Source of the DNA: Fictibacillus enclensis
GTDB lineage: Bacteria > Bacillota > Bacilli > Bacillales > Fictibacillaceae
Reading direction: 5' to 3'
NCBI RefSeq assembly: GCF_001457035.1
Contig: NZ_KQ758618.1
Coordinates: 310,001 to 374,000, forward strand
Length of the DNA stretch: 64,000 nucleotides
Positions 1-8,514 of the stretch are shown here, piece after piece (position 1 is the first letter of the stretch; every line of letters starts with the position of its first letter). The notes beneath the pieces were generated by a model. The model was not told the origin of the DNA. It searched no databases and saw only the letters and a program-made list of their open reading frames with translations. Both the position numbers and the translations under genes were made by a program.

Positions 1-1358
1 ATACATCAACCGAGCATGCCTGGTTCAAGCAAGCACGCTCATCCAAAGACAACGAATTCAGGGATTTTTACATTTGGAAGGACAAGCCGAACAACTGGAA
101 ATCCAAATTTGGCGGTTCGGCATGGAAATATGATGAAGTGACCAATCAGCATTATCTTCATCTTTTTGACGTAACACAAGCGGATTTGAACTGGGAAAAT
201 GAAAAGGTTCGTGAAAAAGTTTATGAGATGATGAACTTCTGGTTTGATAAAGGTGTGGATGGCTTCAGGCTGGATGTGATTAATCTGATCTCCAAAAATC
301 AGGACTTCCCTGATGATGACGGTACAGTAAAGCCGGGAGACGGCCGGAGATTTTATACAGACGGACCCAGGGCTCACGAGTTTTTGAAGGAAATGAACAG
401 AGAAATCTTTTCGAAGCATGAGAGTTTGACAGTGGGAGAGATGTCTTCCACTTCCATCGATCACTGCATTCAGTATTCAAATCCTGAAAGCAAAGAGCTT
501 AGTATGACCTTTAATTTTCACCATCTGAAAGTGGATTATCCTGACGGCGAGAAATGGACAGTCGCCGATTTTGATTTTGTAGCACTGAAACGAATTTTAT
601 CCGAGTGGCAAATCAGGATGCATGAAGGGGGAGGCTGGAACGCCTTGTTCTGGTGCAACCATGATCAGCCGAGAATTGTTTCCCGCTATGGAAACAATAG
701 AGAGTACAGGGAACAATCGGCGAAAATGCTGGCTACCGTCATTCATTGCATGCAGGGCACCCCATACATTTATCAAGGGGAAGAGCTCGGAATGACAAAT
801 CCCGGTTTTGAGCGTATTAATAAATACCGGGATGTTGAAAGTTTAAACATCTATAAAGAATTAACCCATGCAGGGATGAATGAGGAAGAAGTTCTGGCCA
901 TTTTGAACCAAAAATCCAGAGACAATTCACGGACTCCGGTTCAATGGGATTCCACGGAAAATGCCGGATTTACCACAGGCACCCCGTGGATCGATGTAGC
1001 GCAAAATTATAAGGACATCAATGCTGAAAAAGCAATACAGGATAAAAATTCAGTATTCAGCCATTATCAAAAATTAATTTCCATGAGAAAAACGATGAAT
1101 ATTTTCACCGATGGAGACTATCAATGGATCGATGAAGAACACCCCGCCATTTTCGCGTATACAAGGAATGCAGAAAATGAAAGCCTGATGGTGGTGAATA
1201 ACTTTTATGGAACGGACGCGGAATGGATTCTTCCGGAGGAAATTGAGTTCGCCCCCCATAAAGCAACTGTTCTGTTATCTAACTATGAGGATTCACCAAC
1301 CCTTGCGAAAACGGTACTAAGACCCTACGAATCCATTGTTTATCATATAAAAAAGTAG
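1..1358 (+). CDS. treA: Trehalose-6-phosphate hydrolase (GH13), 5' end cut by window
   Basis: Alpha,alpha-phosphotrehalase, a cytoplasmic enzyme that splits imported trehalose-6-phosphate into glucose and glucose-6-phosphate. The reading frame is open from base 3, so the gene starts upstream of the window; a start at 138 would cut into the conserved catalytic domain. GH13 hallmarks are visible: GFRLDV with the nucleophile Asp (about 260-277), VGEMSS with the acid/base Glu (about 431-446) and NHDQPR (about 657-674). The C-terminal beta domain ends in YESIVYHIKK. The oligo-1,6-glucosidase group is very similar, but the treR-like regulator 25 bp downstream supports the trehalose assignment, as in the B. 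subtilis treP-treA-treR operon. An upstream treP is expected outside the window. Confidence 0.9.
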   Translation, partial: TSTEHAWFKQARSSKDNEFRDFYIWKDKPNNWKSKFGGSAWKYDEVTNQHYLHLFDVTQADLNWENEKVREKVYEMMNFWFDKGVDGFRLDVINLISKNQDFPDDDGTVKPGDGRRFYTDGPRAHEFLKEMNREIFSKHESLTVGEMSSTSIDHCIQYSNPESKELSMTFNFHHLKVDYPDGEKWTVADFDFVALKRILSEWQIRMHEGGGWNALFWCNHDQPRIVSRYGNNREYREQSAKMLATVIHCMQGTPYIYQGEELGMTNPGFERINKYRDVESLNIYKELTHAGMNEEEVLAILNQKSRDNSRTPVQWDSTENAGFTTGTPWIDVAQNYKDINAEKAIQDKNSVFSHYQKLISMRKTMNIFTDGDYQWIDEEHPAIFAYTRNAENESLMVVNNFYGTDAEWILPEEIEFAPHKATVLLSNYEDSPTLAKTVLRPYESIVYHIKK

Positions 1359-1383
1359 TGATAGAATATTCTTGGTGGTAAAC

Positions 1384-2100
1384 ATGAAAACAAATAAATA
1401 CCTGATGATCTATCAGGAAATTTCACAACAGATTGAAAGAGGAGAATGGGCTCCCGGAGTTCAGCTGCCTTCGGAAAACGAGCTTGCCGAACGATATGAG
1501 ACCTCCCGTGAAACCATTCGAAAGGCATTAACTCTTTTGGCGCAACGAGGTTTTATTCAAAAAATCCGGGGGAAAGGTTCCATTGTACTCGATTTAGCAA
1601 AATTTGATTTCCCGGTATCCGGTCTTGTCAGCTTTAAAGAACTCGCATTAAAATCCGGAAAGTCCTGGAAAACAAAAGTCCATGAGCTGGATGTGGTGAC
1701 ACCGGACCGCTTTCTGCAGCAGCAGTTAAAAGTAGAGAGAGAAGACAGAGTCTGGAAAGTAACAAGAGTAAGGGAAATGAACGGGGAGAAAATTATCCTC
1801 GATAAGGATTTCTTTAACCAGCAATATGTAACAGAGCTAACCTATGAAATTTGCGAAAACTCAATTTATGAATATATCGAGAATGAGTTGGGGTTAAACA
1901 TCAGTTTTGCCAAAAAAGAAATTGTGGTGGAACAGCCGACGGAAGAAGACCGTGCGCTATTGTCTCTCGATGGTTTTCATAATGTTGTCGTGGTGAAAAA
2001 CCATGTATACCTGGATGATGCCAGCCTGCTGCAATATACAGAATCCAGGCACCGCCCCGATAAATTTCGTTTTGTTGACTTTGCCAGAAGAAATCATTAA
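1384..2100 (+). CDS. treR: GntR/HutC-family trehalose operon repressor
   Basis: Transcriptional repressor with an N-terminal GntR winged helix (LPSENELAERYETSRETIRKAL, roughly residues 25-47) and a C-terminal UTRA ligand-binding domain. In B. subtilis TreR binds the tre operator and is released by trehalose-6-phosphate. It lies directly downstream of treA on the same strand with a 25-bp gap, so the two are probably co-transcribed and the protein regulates its own operon. I chose ATG 1384 (MKTNKYLMIYQEI); a TTG four codons earlier lies inside the weak GGTGG ribosome binding site. A hairpin terminator follows the stop codon. Confidence 0.88.
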   Translation: MKTNKYLMIYQEISQQIERGEWAPGVQLPSENELAERYETSRETIRKALTLLAQRGFIQKIRGKGSIVLDLAKFDFPVSGLVSFKELALKSGKSWKTKVHELDVVTPDRFLQQQLKVEREDRVWKVTRVREMNGEKIILDKDFFNQQYVTELTYEICENSIYEYIENELGLNISFAKKEIVVEQPTEEDRALLSLDGFHNVVVVKNHVYLDDASLLQYTESRHRPDKFRFVDFARRNH

Positions 2101-2105
2101 TTCTT

Positions 2106-2140
2106 CCAGACAGTGTACATCCATTGTCTGGATTTTTTGT
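2106..2140 (+). terminator. Terminator of the tre operon
   Basis: Inverted repeat CCAGACA (2106-2112) / TGTCTGG (2125-2131) followed by ATTTTTTGTT, six bases after the treR stop codon. Confidence 0.8.
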
Positions 2141-2231
2141 TGGTGCCTCATAATACCGGATGAAGGTCCCAGTAAACCTGAAAAAATGTTAGAATAGATA
2201 TGGATACTCGGACAACAGAGGAGGGTACACA

Positions 2232-3065
2232 TTGGCAATCGAACATGATTTACAGGAATTTATCCTGCAGAACAACGATACATTAAGCAATGAATGGGTA
2301 AAGCTGCAGGAGCAAAAGTTTACCCCGTATAATGCTTCAGCAGAAGATACAAGCAGCGAGATACTGGAGCAAAATCGGACGTTTAACCAGATTATTTCCG
2401 GGATTTTTGTAAGTGACAATGTTAACTTTTCTGCATGGTCGGAACAAGTGGCTGTAAAACGGGCGAATCGGAATATTCCTCTCCATGAGACGCTCGAGAA
2501 CTTTAAAAACTACAGAGTGGTCTTCTGGGAATGGATTATGAAGTTCGTCCGTGAAAACGAGAATTCCATTTCTTTGGAAGTGCTTGGAGAATGGAGCAGA
2601 AAAGTAAACAGCTGCTTTGATCATGTGATTGAGCTTTTCACCATTTATTTTCAACAGGTCAGCGATGCCCGGCTTCAATCACAGCAGCAGATGATTATGG
2701 AATTGAGTGCTCCGATCATTCCCGTGTACTCGAAGATCGGTGTTTTGCCGCTAGTCGGTGAAATTGACACCTATCGGGCTCAAATGATCAAAGAGAGCAG
2801 CCTGGATAAATCCACAGAGTTAAAGCTGGAACATTTAATTATCGACCTTTCCGGTGTGCCCATCATGGATACAATGGTGGCCAATGAGCTGTTTCAGGTC
2901 GTAAGGGCGCTTGCGCTGCTTGGCATTCAAACGACGGTCACCGGGATTCGTCCTGAAATTGCCCAGACGGCAGTACAGCTCGGAATCGATTTTTCCAACA
3001 TTTCAACCTACGCTCATTTGAGCCAGGCGCTTCCTGTCATTGTAAACGAACATGAACTTTCATAA
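2232..3065 (+). CDS. RsbR-family stressosome co-antagonist (STAS protein)
   Basis: 277-residue protein with a helical, RsbRD-like N-terminal half and a C-terminal STAS domain (about 155-270). The two phosphorylated threonines known from RsbRA (T171 and T205, 34 residues apart) have exact counterparts: T180 in GEIDTYRA and T214 in DLSGVPIMDT, also 34 apart. In the family, RsbT phosphorylates these sites and stressosome signalling then releases RsbT to activate sigma-B. The start is TTG 2232, placed by AGGAGGG eight bases upstream. No rsbS or rsbT lies nearby, as is usual for orphan RsbR paralogues. Stressosome membership is inferred. Two more STAS proteins are in this window (4578 and 60753). 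Confidence 0.87.
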   Translation: MAIEHDLQEFILQNNDTLSNEWVKLQEQKFTPYNASAEDTSSEILEQNRTFNQIISGIFVSDNVNFSAWSEQVAVKRANRNIPLHETLENFKNYRVVFWEWIMKFVRENENSISLEVLGEWSRKVNSCFDHVIELFTIYFQQVSDARLQSQQQMIMELSAPIIPVYSKIGVLPLVGEIDTYRAQMIKESSLDKSTELKLEHLIIDLSGVPIMDTMVANELFQVVRALALLGIQTTVTGIRPEIAQTAVQLGIDFSNISTYAHLSQALPVIVNEHELS

Positions 3066-3079
3066 GGATTCTTCTCACA

Positions 3080-3113
3080 AAACCACCTTTTTGTATAAGG
3101 TGGTTTTTGTTTT
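3080..3113 (+). terminator. Terminator after the RsbR-like gene
   Basis: AACCACCTT (3081-3089) / AAGGTGGTT (3097-3105) followed by TTTGTTTT. Confidence 0.8.
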
Positions 3114-3203
3114 GAGCGAAAACCTTATACGAGGATAAAGCAGGGCGGATTAGGGGTAGTATAAGTTTATGTGCTCAATATGGACGTTGAAGGAGGTTAC
3201 ATT

Positions 3204-4379
3204 TTGAAGTATGCTATCTTTCTTTTAGGTCTGGCAGTGGTATTCATACTCGCATATCTCGTAAGCAATAATCGCCGCCAGATTAAGTATAAGCCCATTC
3301 TTATCATGCTGGTCCTGCAAATTGTGCTGACATATCTTTTATTAAATACGGGGATAGGTCTGGTTCTTATACGGGGCATCGCCAATTTGTTTGAAAAACT
3401 TCTCGGTTATGCAGCCGATGGTGTAAATTTTGTCTTTGGTGGTATTGCCAATAAAGGAGCCATGCCGTTCTTCTTTAATGTTCTGCTTCCGATTGTGTTT
3501 ATATCGGTATTGATCGGAATTGCCCAGCATTTACGAATTCTCCCCGTTATTATCAAGTGGATTGGATGGCTTCTGAGCAAGATAAACGGGTTGGGGCGGC
3601 TTGAGTCCTATAATGCTGTAGCATCTGCCGTTTTCGGACAATCAGAAGTCTTTATTTCTGTCAAAAAGCTGCTAGGACATATGCCGCAACACCGTCTGTA
3701 TACACTTTGTACATCAGCAATGTCAACGGTTTCTGCATCCATTCTCGGCGCGTATATGACGCTGATCGACCCCAAATATGTGGTGACCGCACTCATGCTC
3801 AATCTGCTTGGCGGCTTTATTATTGTAAACATCATCAATCCATATGAAGTAAAAGCGGATGAAGACATTATTGAAATCCAGGAAGAAAAACAGACGTTTT
3901 TTGAAATGCTGGGTGAATACATTATGGATGGATTTAAAGTGGCCATTATTGTTGGGGCGATGCTGATCGGGTTTGTTGCCCTCATCAGCGCCATTAACGA
4001 TGTATTCAATCTGGCGTTTGGCATTACGTTTCAAAAGTTGCTCGGTTACGTATTTGCGCCTTTTGCCTTTATTGTTGGTGTTCCCTCTTCAGAAATTGTG
4101 ACGGCTGGCACGATTATGGCGACCAAGCTTGTTTCCAATGAGTTTGTGGCTATGCTGGACTTGGCCAAAATTAAAGGACTTTCTGAACGAACGTTGGGAA
4201 TTGTGTCGGTATTCTTAGTTTCATTTGCAAACTTTTCTTCCATTGGGATCATTACAGGGGCTGTGAAAGGCCTCCATGAGCAAAAAGGGAATGAAGTAGC
4301 AAAGTTCGGGCTCAAATTACTGTATGGTGCAACCTTAGTCAGCCTTTTATCGGCAGCAGTGGTCGGAGTCATGCTTTAA
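3204..4379 (+). CDS. nupC: Concentrative nucleoside transporter, NupC family
   Basis: Polytopic membrane protein of the CNT family, which imports nucleosides with cations. The whole 391-residue length matches my recollection of B. subtilis NupC, including MKYAIF at the N-terminus, LGQSEVFIS, the VSFANFSSIGII block and the C-terminal LLYGATLVSLLSAAV. Start is TTG 3204, six bases after GAAGGAGGT (3189-3197); upstream in-frame GTG and ATG codons have no ribosome binding site. It is monocistronic, with a terminator before it and about 200 bp after it without a gene. Exact substrate range (pyrimidine or purine nucleosides) cannot be told from sequence. Confidence 0.9.
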   Translation: MKYAIFLLGLAVVFILAYLVSNNRRQIKYKPILIMLVLQIVLTYLLLNTGIGLVLIRGIANLFEKLLGYAADGVNFVFGGIANKGAMPFFFNVLLPIVFISVLIGIAQHLRILPVIIKWIGWLLSKINGLGRLESYNAVASAVFGQSEVFISVKKLLGHMPQHRLYTLCTSAMSTVSASILGAYMTLIDPKYVVTALMLNLLGGFIIVNIINPYEVKADEDIIEIQEEKQTFFEMLGEYIMDGFKVAIIVGAMLIGFVALISAINDVFNLAFGITFQKLLGYVFAPFAFIVGVPSSEIVTAGTIMATKLVSNEFVAMLDLAKIKGLSERTLGIVSVFLVSFANFSSIGIITGAVKGLHEQKGNEVAKFGLKLLYGATLVSLLSAAVVGVML

Positions 4380-4577
4380 AAAGAAATAGTTTTATTTAAA
4401 AAGGCTCGTAAAAATGAATAAATCAGGGCGTTTTGTAATTGGACATATTGCTTTTTTATGGAAAGAAGACGTTATTGGATGATTTTTTTATTTAACTTTA
4501 GTAAAATAAAGTGTGGCAAGTTGCAACGTTTGCTATTTTACAGGCCATAAAGGATGGTTGCTGGAGGTTCCGAAAGG

Positions 4578-5609
4578 ATGGCTGCAATGAATAACTTGGA
4601 AAGTAAGCAGATTAATGTAGGCAGAGCCCATTTTGGTTGGGAGCCTGGTAAAGGGAGTTTTTTGTTTGAAGGAGAGGATGCTATCCTCTTTTGGATCAAC
4701 TCTGCTTTTAAAACATTTCTCGATACGATAGAAGAAGTTTCCGGTGATGAGTCGGCCAGTGTTGTTCTTGAAACGACGGGTTACCGTATGGGATTAATCG
4801 TTGGAGAGTTTTTTTATAATGAAGAAGCAAGTCCCGAGGAAGTCATTCAAATGCTTCCGGGTATCTATTCTTCGGCCGGATGGGGAACGCTCGATATTGT
4901 CCATTTCTGCCAAAATGAAAAGAAGGCTGTATTGCGGATGACCAACAGCTGGGAATACCGTATAAATAAACTGCAGGGCAAGAAAGAACACGGAACATTT
5001 ATTCCCGGACACTGGGCCGGAGTACTTAGCGGTTTATTCGGTGAAAACATTTGGTATCGTGTGATGTCCAGCCAGTTGGAAGGTAAAGATTTCTGTGAGT
5101 TTGAATATTTCCCTTCCTCCATTACGGTTAATGAGAATATCCACGAGTTAGCCCGCCGCAAGGAACAGGTGGAAATTCATAAGCTTGAGACAGTAGTGCA
5201 CGAGCGTACCAGGGAGCTTTCCGATCTCATAAAAGAAATTTCTTCACCCATCATCCCTGTGTTGGATCATATTGTAGTCATACCATTGCTGGGTAAGTAC
5301 AATGAAGAGCGTTCAACAGAACTGCTGGAAAAAACAATTCACGAACTACCGAATTACGATCCTGACTTTTTGATTTTGGATGTAACAGGGTTGGATGAAG
5401 AAATCAGCGAACTTACCGTTTCTCTTTTTCATCAGCTGATCGCTGCAACCAGCCTGCTCGGAATAAAAACGATCATGGTGGGAATCTCACCGGGACTCAG
5501 TATGAAAATGACGCAATCAAACTATCAAACCGCTGAAATCAAATACTTTGCCAACTTAAAACACGGGATCCATTATGCACTAGGTGAAAAAGGAAAACGG
5601 ATCATATAA
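4578..5609 (+). CDS. XylR_N-V4R-STAS protein, atypical RsbR relative
   Basis: 343-residue protein joining a ligand-sensor half to a STAS domain. Residues about 10-80 resemble XylR_N (activator of aromatic catabolism) and about 95-185 resemble V4R, a fold that binds small hydrophobic ligands; a short coiled segment (HELARRKEQVEIHKLETVVHE) links to STAS (about 225-340). The STAS part keeps the SPIIPVLD entry and LLGIKTIMVGISP, but both RsbR threonine sites are altered: GKYNEERST replaces GEIDTYR and DVTGLDEEIS replaces DLSGVPIMDT. A stressosome or alternative sensor role is inferred. ATG 4578 is preferred to 4554 because GGAGG (4563-4567) lies ten bases upstream. Monocistronic, with its own terminator. 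Confidence 0.82.
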   Translation: MAAMNNLESKQINVGRAHFGWEPGKGSFLFEGEDAILFWINSAFKTFLDTIEEVSGDESASVVLETTGYRMGLIVGEFFYNEEASPEEVIQMLPGIYSSAGWGTLDIVHFCQNEKKAVLRMTNSWEYRINKLQGKKEHGTFIPGHWAGVLSGLFGENIWYRVMSSQLEGKDFCEFEYFPSSITVNENIHELARRKEQVEIHKLETVVHERTRELSDLIKEISSPIIPVLDHIVVIPLLGKYNEERSTELLEKTIHELPNYDPDFLILDVTGLDEEISELTVSLFHQLIAATSLLGIKTIMVGISPGLSMKMTQSNYQTAEIKYFANLKHGIHYALGEKGKRII

Positions 5610-5610
5610 A

Positions 5611-5640
5611 AAAATCGCAGCCATGGCTGCGATTTTTTTA
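5611..5640 (+). terminator. Terminator of the V4R-STAS gene
   Basis: Perfect hairpin AAATCGCAGCC / GGCTGCGATTT followed by TTTTA, directly after the stop codon. Confidence 0.85.
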
Positions 5641-5676
5641 TATGAGAAAAACTTTTTTCATTTATTGGTTAAGTTA

Positions 5677-5880
5677 TTAATGAAACGGTGGCGGAATTAA
5701 CTTTTGAGTACAATTAGGACAATAGGTGTATTCCTCATCGTTGACAAGAGCCTCCACTTTTTCTTCGCTGTTTGTAAAATCTCGATGGTCGATTAAAATT
5801 AAATGATGCTGGCAGGATTGACAAATATAAGCCGTTTGGTGAATGACCAGCATATTATGGTCCACGAGATAGCGGGACAT
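5677..5880 (-). CDS. Small zinc-ribbon protein
   Basis: 67-residue protein of unknown function with two CxxC pairs, CQSC at 20-23 and CPNC at 54-57, which should hold one zinc ion. The acidic loop between them and the PPP tail are otherwise unremarkable. The ribosome binding site is a run of five G seven bases before the ATG. It stands alone between a terminator and the divergent yunB-type gene. I recognise no more specific family. Confidence 0.7.
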   Translation of the reverse strand: MSRYLVDHNMLVIHQTAYICQSCQHHLILIDHRDFTNSEEKVEALVNDEEYTYCPNCTQKLIPPPFH

Positions 5881-6088
5881 AAAAAACCCCCAATAATTTG
5901 GCTTGATTCTATCCTAACATATTAATGTTTCAAGGGTATTACAACGGGATCAACCAATTTAAAAATGTTCCCATTTATTTTTTCCCTCACTATCTTCCAA
6001 AGAAAAGGTTGTCTTATGGATGAGATTTTTCTTTTTGAAAGGTAATCCTTCCAAAACAAGCATAAGTATTAGTGGAAGGAGGGGTATG

Positions 6089-6823
6089 ATGTTCAAAAAA
6101 CGGTTTAGGGTGAGACGACGACCTTTTCATGGGCCACTGCCTTTTAAGACAGTAGTAAAATATTCCTTCTTAATCTTCGCAGTAATCGTCCTGTTCAGTT
6201 TATGGTTTGCAAATAAAGCTGTTGATCCGCTATTAATGAATATTGCTGAGAGTGAAATGAAGGGAATTGCTACAGAAACGGTAAATGATTCGCTTGCAGA
6301 GAGTATGAAACGTATAGACCTTAACAGTCTTGTTATTGTTCGTCAGGCAAGTCAGGGAGGCAGCCCGACTTACAGCTTTAATCCTGACACTTATAACTCT
6401 CTCATTACCAGCATTACGAAGGATATTCAAAATAAGCTTGGAAATAAAAAAACAAAGCACATGCCGGGCCAGGAAAACTTCCAATCGGTGGATTACTATA
6501 TTCCGCTCGGAGCCCTGACAGGAAATGCGTTTTTTTCAGATATTGGCCCCAAAGTTCCCGTTTCCATGTCTTTGTTGGGAGAGGTAGAGCCGGAGGTCAA
6601 AACAAAGGTAACTGATGCGGGAATCAATAACGTATATTTAGAGATATTTGTTCATATCAAAATGAATATCCAGGTCGTTATTCCTTTTGCCACGCATAAA
6701 GAGCCTCTGGAAACTAAAATAAAGCTTGGGGATATTTTTATTCCTGGCAGTGTTCCCGATTACTATGGAGGCGAAAACAAAAGTCTGCCTCCTCCAGCTG
6801 TTGTACCTAAAAAAAATGAATAG
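6089..6823 (+). CDS. yunB: Sporulation protein YunB
   Basis: Membrane-anchored protein of the YunB family, found in endospore formers and in B. subtilis expressed in the mother cell under sigma-E; the molecular role is unknown. The sequence shows a basic N-terminus (KKRFRVRRRP), one transmembrane segment (about residues 23-44), then an extracytoplasmic domain containing VDYYIPLGALTGNAFFSDIGPK-type family sequence and ending in a proline-rich tail. ATG 6089 is six bases after AAGGAGG; ATG 6086 is too close to it and an upstream in-frame start at 6020 has no ribosome binding site. Its presence supports a spore-forming host. Confidence 0.88.
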   Translation: MFKKRFRVRRRPFHGPLPFKTVVKYSFLIFAVIVLFSLWFANKAVDPLLMNIAESEMKGIATETVNDSLAESMKRIDLNSLVIVRQASQGGSPTYSFNPDTYNSLITSITKDIQNKLGNKKTKHMPGQENFQSVDYYIPLGALTGNAFFSDIGPKVPVSMSLLGEVEPEVKTKVTDAGINNVYLEIFVHIKMNIQVVIPFATHKEPLETKIKLGDIFIPGSVPDYYGGENKSLPPPAVVPKKNE

Positions 6824-6928
6824 GACAGGAAACCTACTGCAGTTCTTGTTTATTTTTGAACGAATCCGGGAAATATTCTTTTTTACACAACATGGGAATT
6901 CATAAGCTACCAGACGGAGGAGTTCAAC

Positions 6929-7702
6929 ATGAAAAAGCAAGTTATACTTATCGCAGCCTGTTTCCTTTTACTTGCAGGAGGTATTCTATTTTCGATCAAA
7001 CAGCTTAATATTCTTTCTGTTTTCGCTTCTTTTTCTCATTACAAAGACTCGGAGATGAAAAATGAAGGGCGGGATTTTACAATGGTCGCTCTTGGCGATT
7101 CCTTATCATATGGAGTCGGGAATTCTGGCAACAGTGGGTATGTGGGGAAGGTGGAAAAGCGATTGGAAGGACAATTGAAGAAAGAAATTACGGTTGAAGA
7201 TTACGGTGTTCCAGATGATACGAGTACGCAGCTGCTGAAAAGGATGCAATCTGAACAGCTTAAATCGTCCATAAGCCAGGCTGATATGATTTTCCTGAAC
7301 ATTGGGATGAATGATTATCTTAACAGTTTGATATTGTCAAAGGCGAAACCAAAAGAAGCAGAACAAATCATTCGAAAAGCACTGCTGAACTATGAGCATA
7401 ATCTAATGGTTTCTTTCAAAAAAATACGAAAAGAAAACCCGAAAGCCCACATTTATATGGTTGGCATTTATAATCCATTTCCGAATCGAACAGACAAGTT
7501 GCAGGAAAGCAAGCTGATTCACGAGTGGAACCGCATGGCAGTGAAAGTAATTTCCCGCCAAAAAAACACCACATTTGTTTCGGTTGAGGATGTATTCACG
7601 GGTAAAAACAAACAAGTCTATTTTTCTGATGAGCTGCATCCGAATAAAAAGGGATATACTCTCATTGGGAACCAGGTTTATAACCGCCTTAAATTAAACT
7701 GA
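6929..7702 (+). CDS. Exported SGNH/GDSL-family hydrolase
   Basis: 257-residue esterase/lipase-type hydrolase with an N-terminal signal anchor (residues about 4-24), so it acts outside the membrane. SGNH blocks are present: GDSLSYG with nucleophile Ser58, an IGMNDY block (N128, where most members have GGND) and DELHP with Asp234 and His237 completing the triad. B. subtilis YpmR and LipC are of this general type; the substrate (lipid, acetylated cell-wall sugar or other) cannot be told. RBS GGAGGAG lies eight bases before ATG. A terminator shared with the next gene on the other strand follows. Confidence 0.85.
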   Translation: MKKQVILIAACFLLLAGGILFSIKQLNILSVFASFSHYKDSEMKNEGRDFTMVALGDSLSYGVGNSGNSGYVGKVEKRLEGQLKKEITVEDYGVPDDTSTQLLKRMQSEQLKSSISQADMIFLNIGMNDYLNSLILSKAKPKEAEQIIRKALLNYEHNLMVSFKKIRKENPKAHIYMVGIYNPFPNRTDKLQESKLIHEWNRMAVKVISRQKNTTFVSVEDVFTGKNKQVYFSDELHPNKKGYTLIGNQVYNRLKLN

Positions 7703-7705
7703 ATC

Positions 7706-7740
7706 AAAAAAAGCAGCTTCAAATCGAGCTGCTTTTTTCT
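7706..7740. terminator. Bidirectional terminator
   Basis: AAAAAAGCAGCT / AGCTGCTTTTTT around an eight-base loop, between the convergent SGNH hydrolase and KGG-repeat genes. Confidence 0.88.
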
Positions 7741-7941
7741 CTATTGAGTATTGCGGGATGTTCGCCCGCCTTTTTTGCCGATATCTTCATAGAAATCACG
7801 ATTATGGGCTTTGGATGTTGCCTGTCCGCCTTTTTGGCCGATTTCCTGATAAAATTCTTTGTCGTGAGAGCGGGAAGTAGCTTCTCCGCCTTTCTTACCG
7901 GCTTCTTCTCTGGACATGTTATGATCATTGTTCTTGGCCAT
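7741..7941 (-). CDS. KGG-repeat general stress protein (GsiB type)
   Basis: 66-residue, very hydrophilic protein made of a 20-residue repeat: KGG triplets fall at residues 17, 37 and 57, each followed by A/R-T-S and an F-Y-x-[ED]-I segment. This is the stress-induced KGG family; the best known member, B. subtilis GsiB, is induced through sigma-B and resembles plant desiccation proteins. A sigma-B-type promoter lies upstream (7991-8015), which agrees with that role. RBS AAGGAG precedes the ATG by about ten bases. Function beyond stress protection is not known. Confidence 0.87.
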   Translation of the reverse strand: MAKNNDHNMSREEAGKKGGEATSRSHDKEFYQEIGQKGGQATSKAHNRDFYEDIGKKGGRTSRNTQ

Positions 7942-7990
7942 TTGAAATCACTCCTTTATAGAATTCATTTTACTTTGGCCGTAGTTATGT

Positions 7991-8015
7991 GTACCCGGTA
8001 TGATTTTTCTAAAAC
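7991..8015 (-). promoter_or_regulatory. Candidate sigma-B promoter of the KGG-repeat gene
   Basis: On the minus strand, GTTTTA (8010-8015), a 13-base spacer and GGGTAC (7991-7996) match the sigma-B consensus GTTTAA-N12-15-GGGTAT with one mismatch in each box. It lies about 50 bases upstream of the start codon of a gene family typically under sigma-B. Confidence 0.7.
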
Positions 8016-8056
8016 ATAAAAGTGATTTTCAAATTTTATAGGAGGACAAGAGCGCA

Positions 8057-8093
8057 ATAAAAAAACGCACCAGAACCAATATTAGGTGCGTTT
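8057..8093 (-). terminator. Terminator of the DUF3243 gene
   Basis: Minus-strand hairpin AAACGCACCT / GGTGCGTTT followed by a U-rich run, just after the stop codon at 8106. Confidence 0.75.
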
Positions 8094-8105
8094 AAACATT
8101 CGCTA

Positions 8106-8411
8106 TTATCCTACTAAACGGATGAGCATGTGGGCGAGGGCATGCTGTTGATCTTTGTCGCCGACTTTCCAAAGCTCCTGAAGCAGCTTTTCCTCGGAGT
8201 TCTTGGGCTCCTCATGTGCAGCAAGATAACCAGCAACTTTTTCAGCGGCTTTTGCTAATTGCTCTTCGTCTAATCCCAGTTTTTGACCTTTGCTTACTTT
8301 GTCGGAAAGATACCCTTTAAATTGCTCAAAATCCTGTAAAATCTGTTCTTTCTTTTCGGAGTCCATTTGTGCTACTTTCTGGTCCACATTGTTTACATTT
8401 GTGTCAGCCAT
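8106..8411 (-). CDS. DUF3243 family protein (YmfJ-like)
   Basis: 101-residue soluble, acidic, all-helical protein. The core FEQFKGYLSDKVSKGQKLGLDEEQLAKAA and the end HALAHMLIRLVG are typical of DUF3243, a small Bacillales family represented by B. subtilis YmfJ; its function is unknown. RBS AGGAGGA is nine bases before the ATG. It has its own terminator, and a TTGACT / TACTCT promoter-like pair (18-base spacing) can be read in the gap upstream of it. It is not evidently in an operon with the membrane protein gene upstream on the same strand. Confidence 0.8.
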   Translation of the reverse strand: MADTNVNNVDQKVAQMDSEKKEQILQDFEQFKGYLSDKVSKGQKLGLDEEQLAKAAEKVAGYLAAHEEPKNSEEKLLQELWKVGDKDQQHALAHMLIRLVG

Positions 8412-8514
8412 TTTTGCATTCCTCCTAAATGTAAGATAGTAGAGTAGTACCCGCTCCGATAAAAAGTCAATCCTGTTTTTTGAATAAAAATATTACAATT
8501 GTTATACAAAATTT

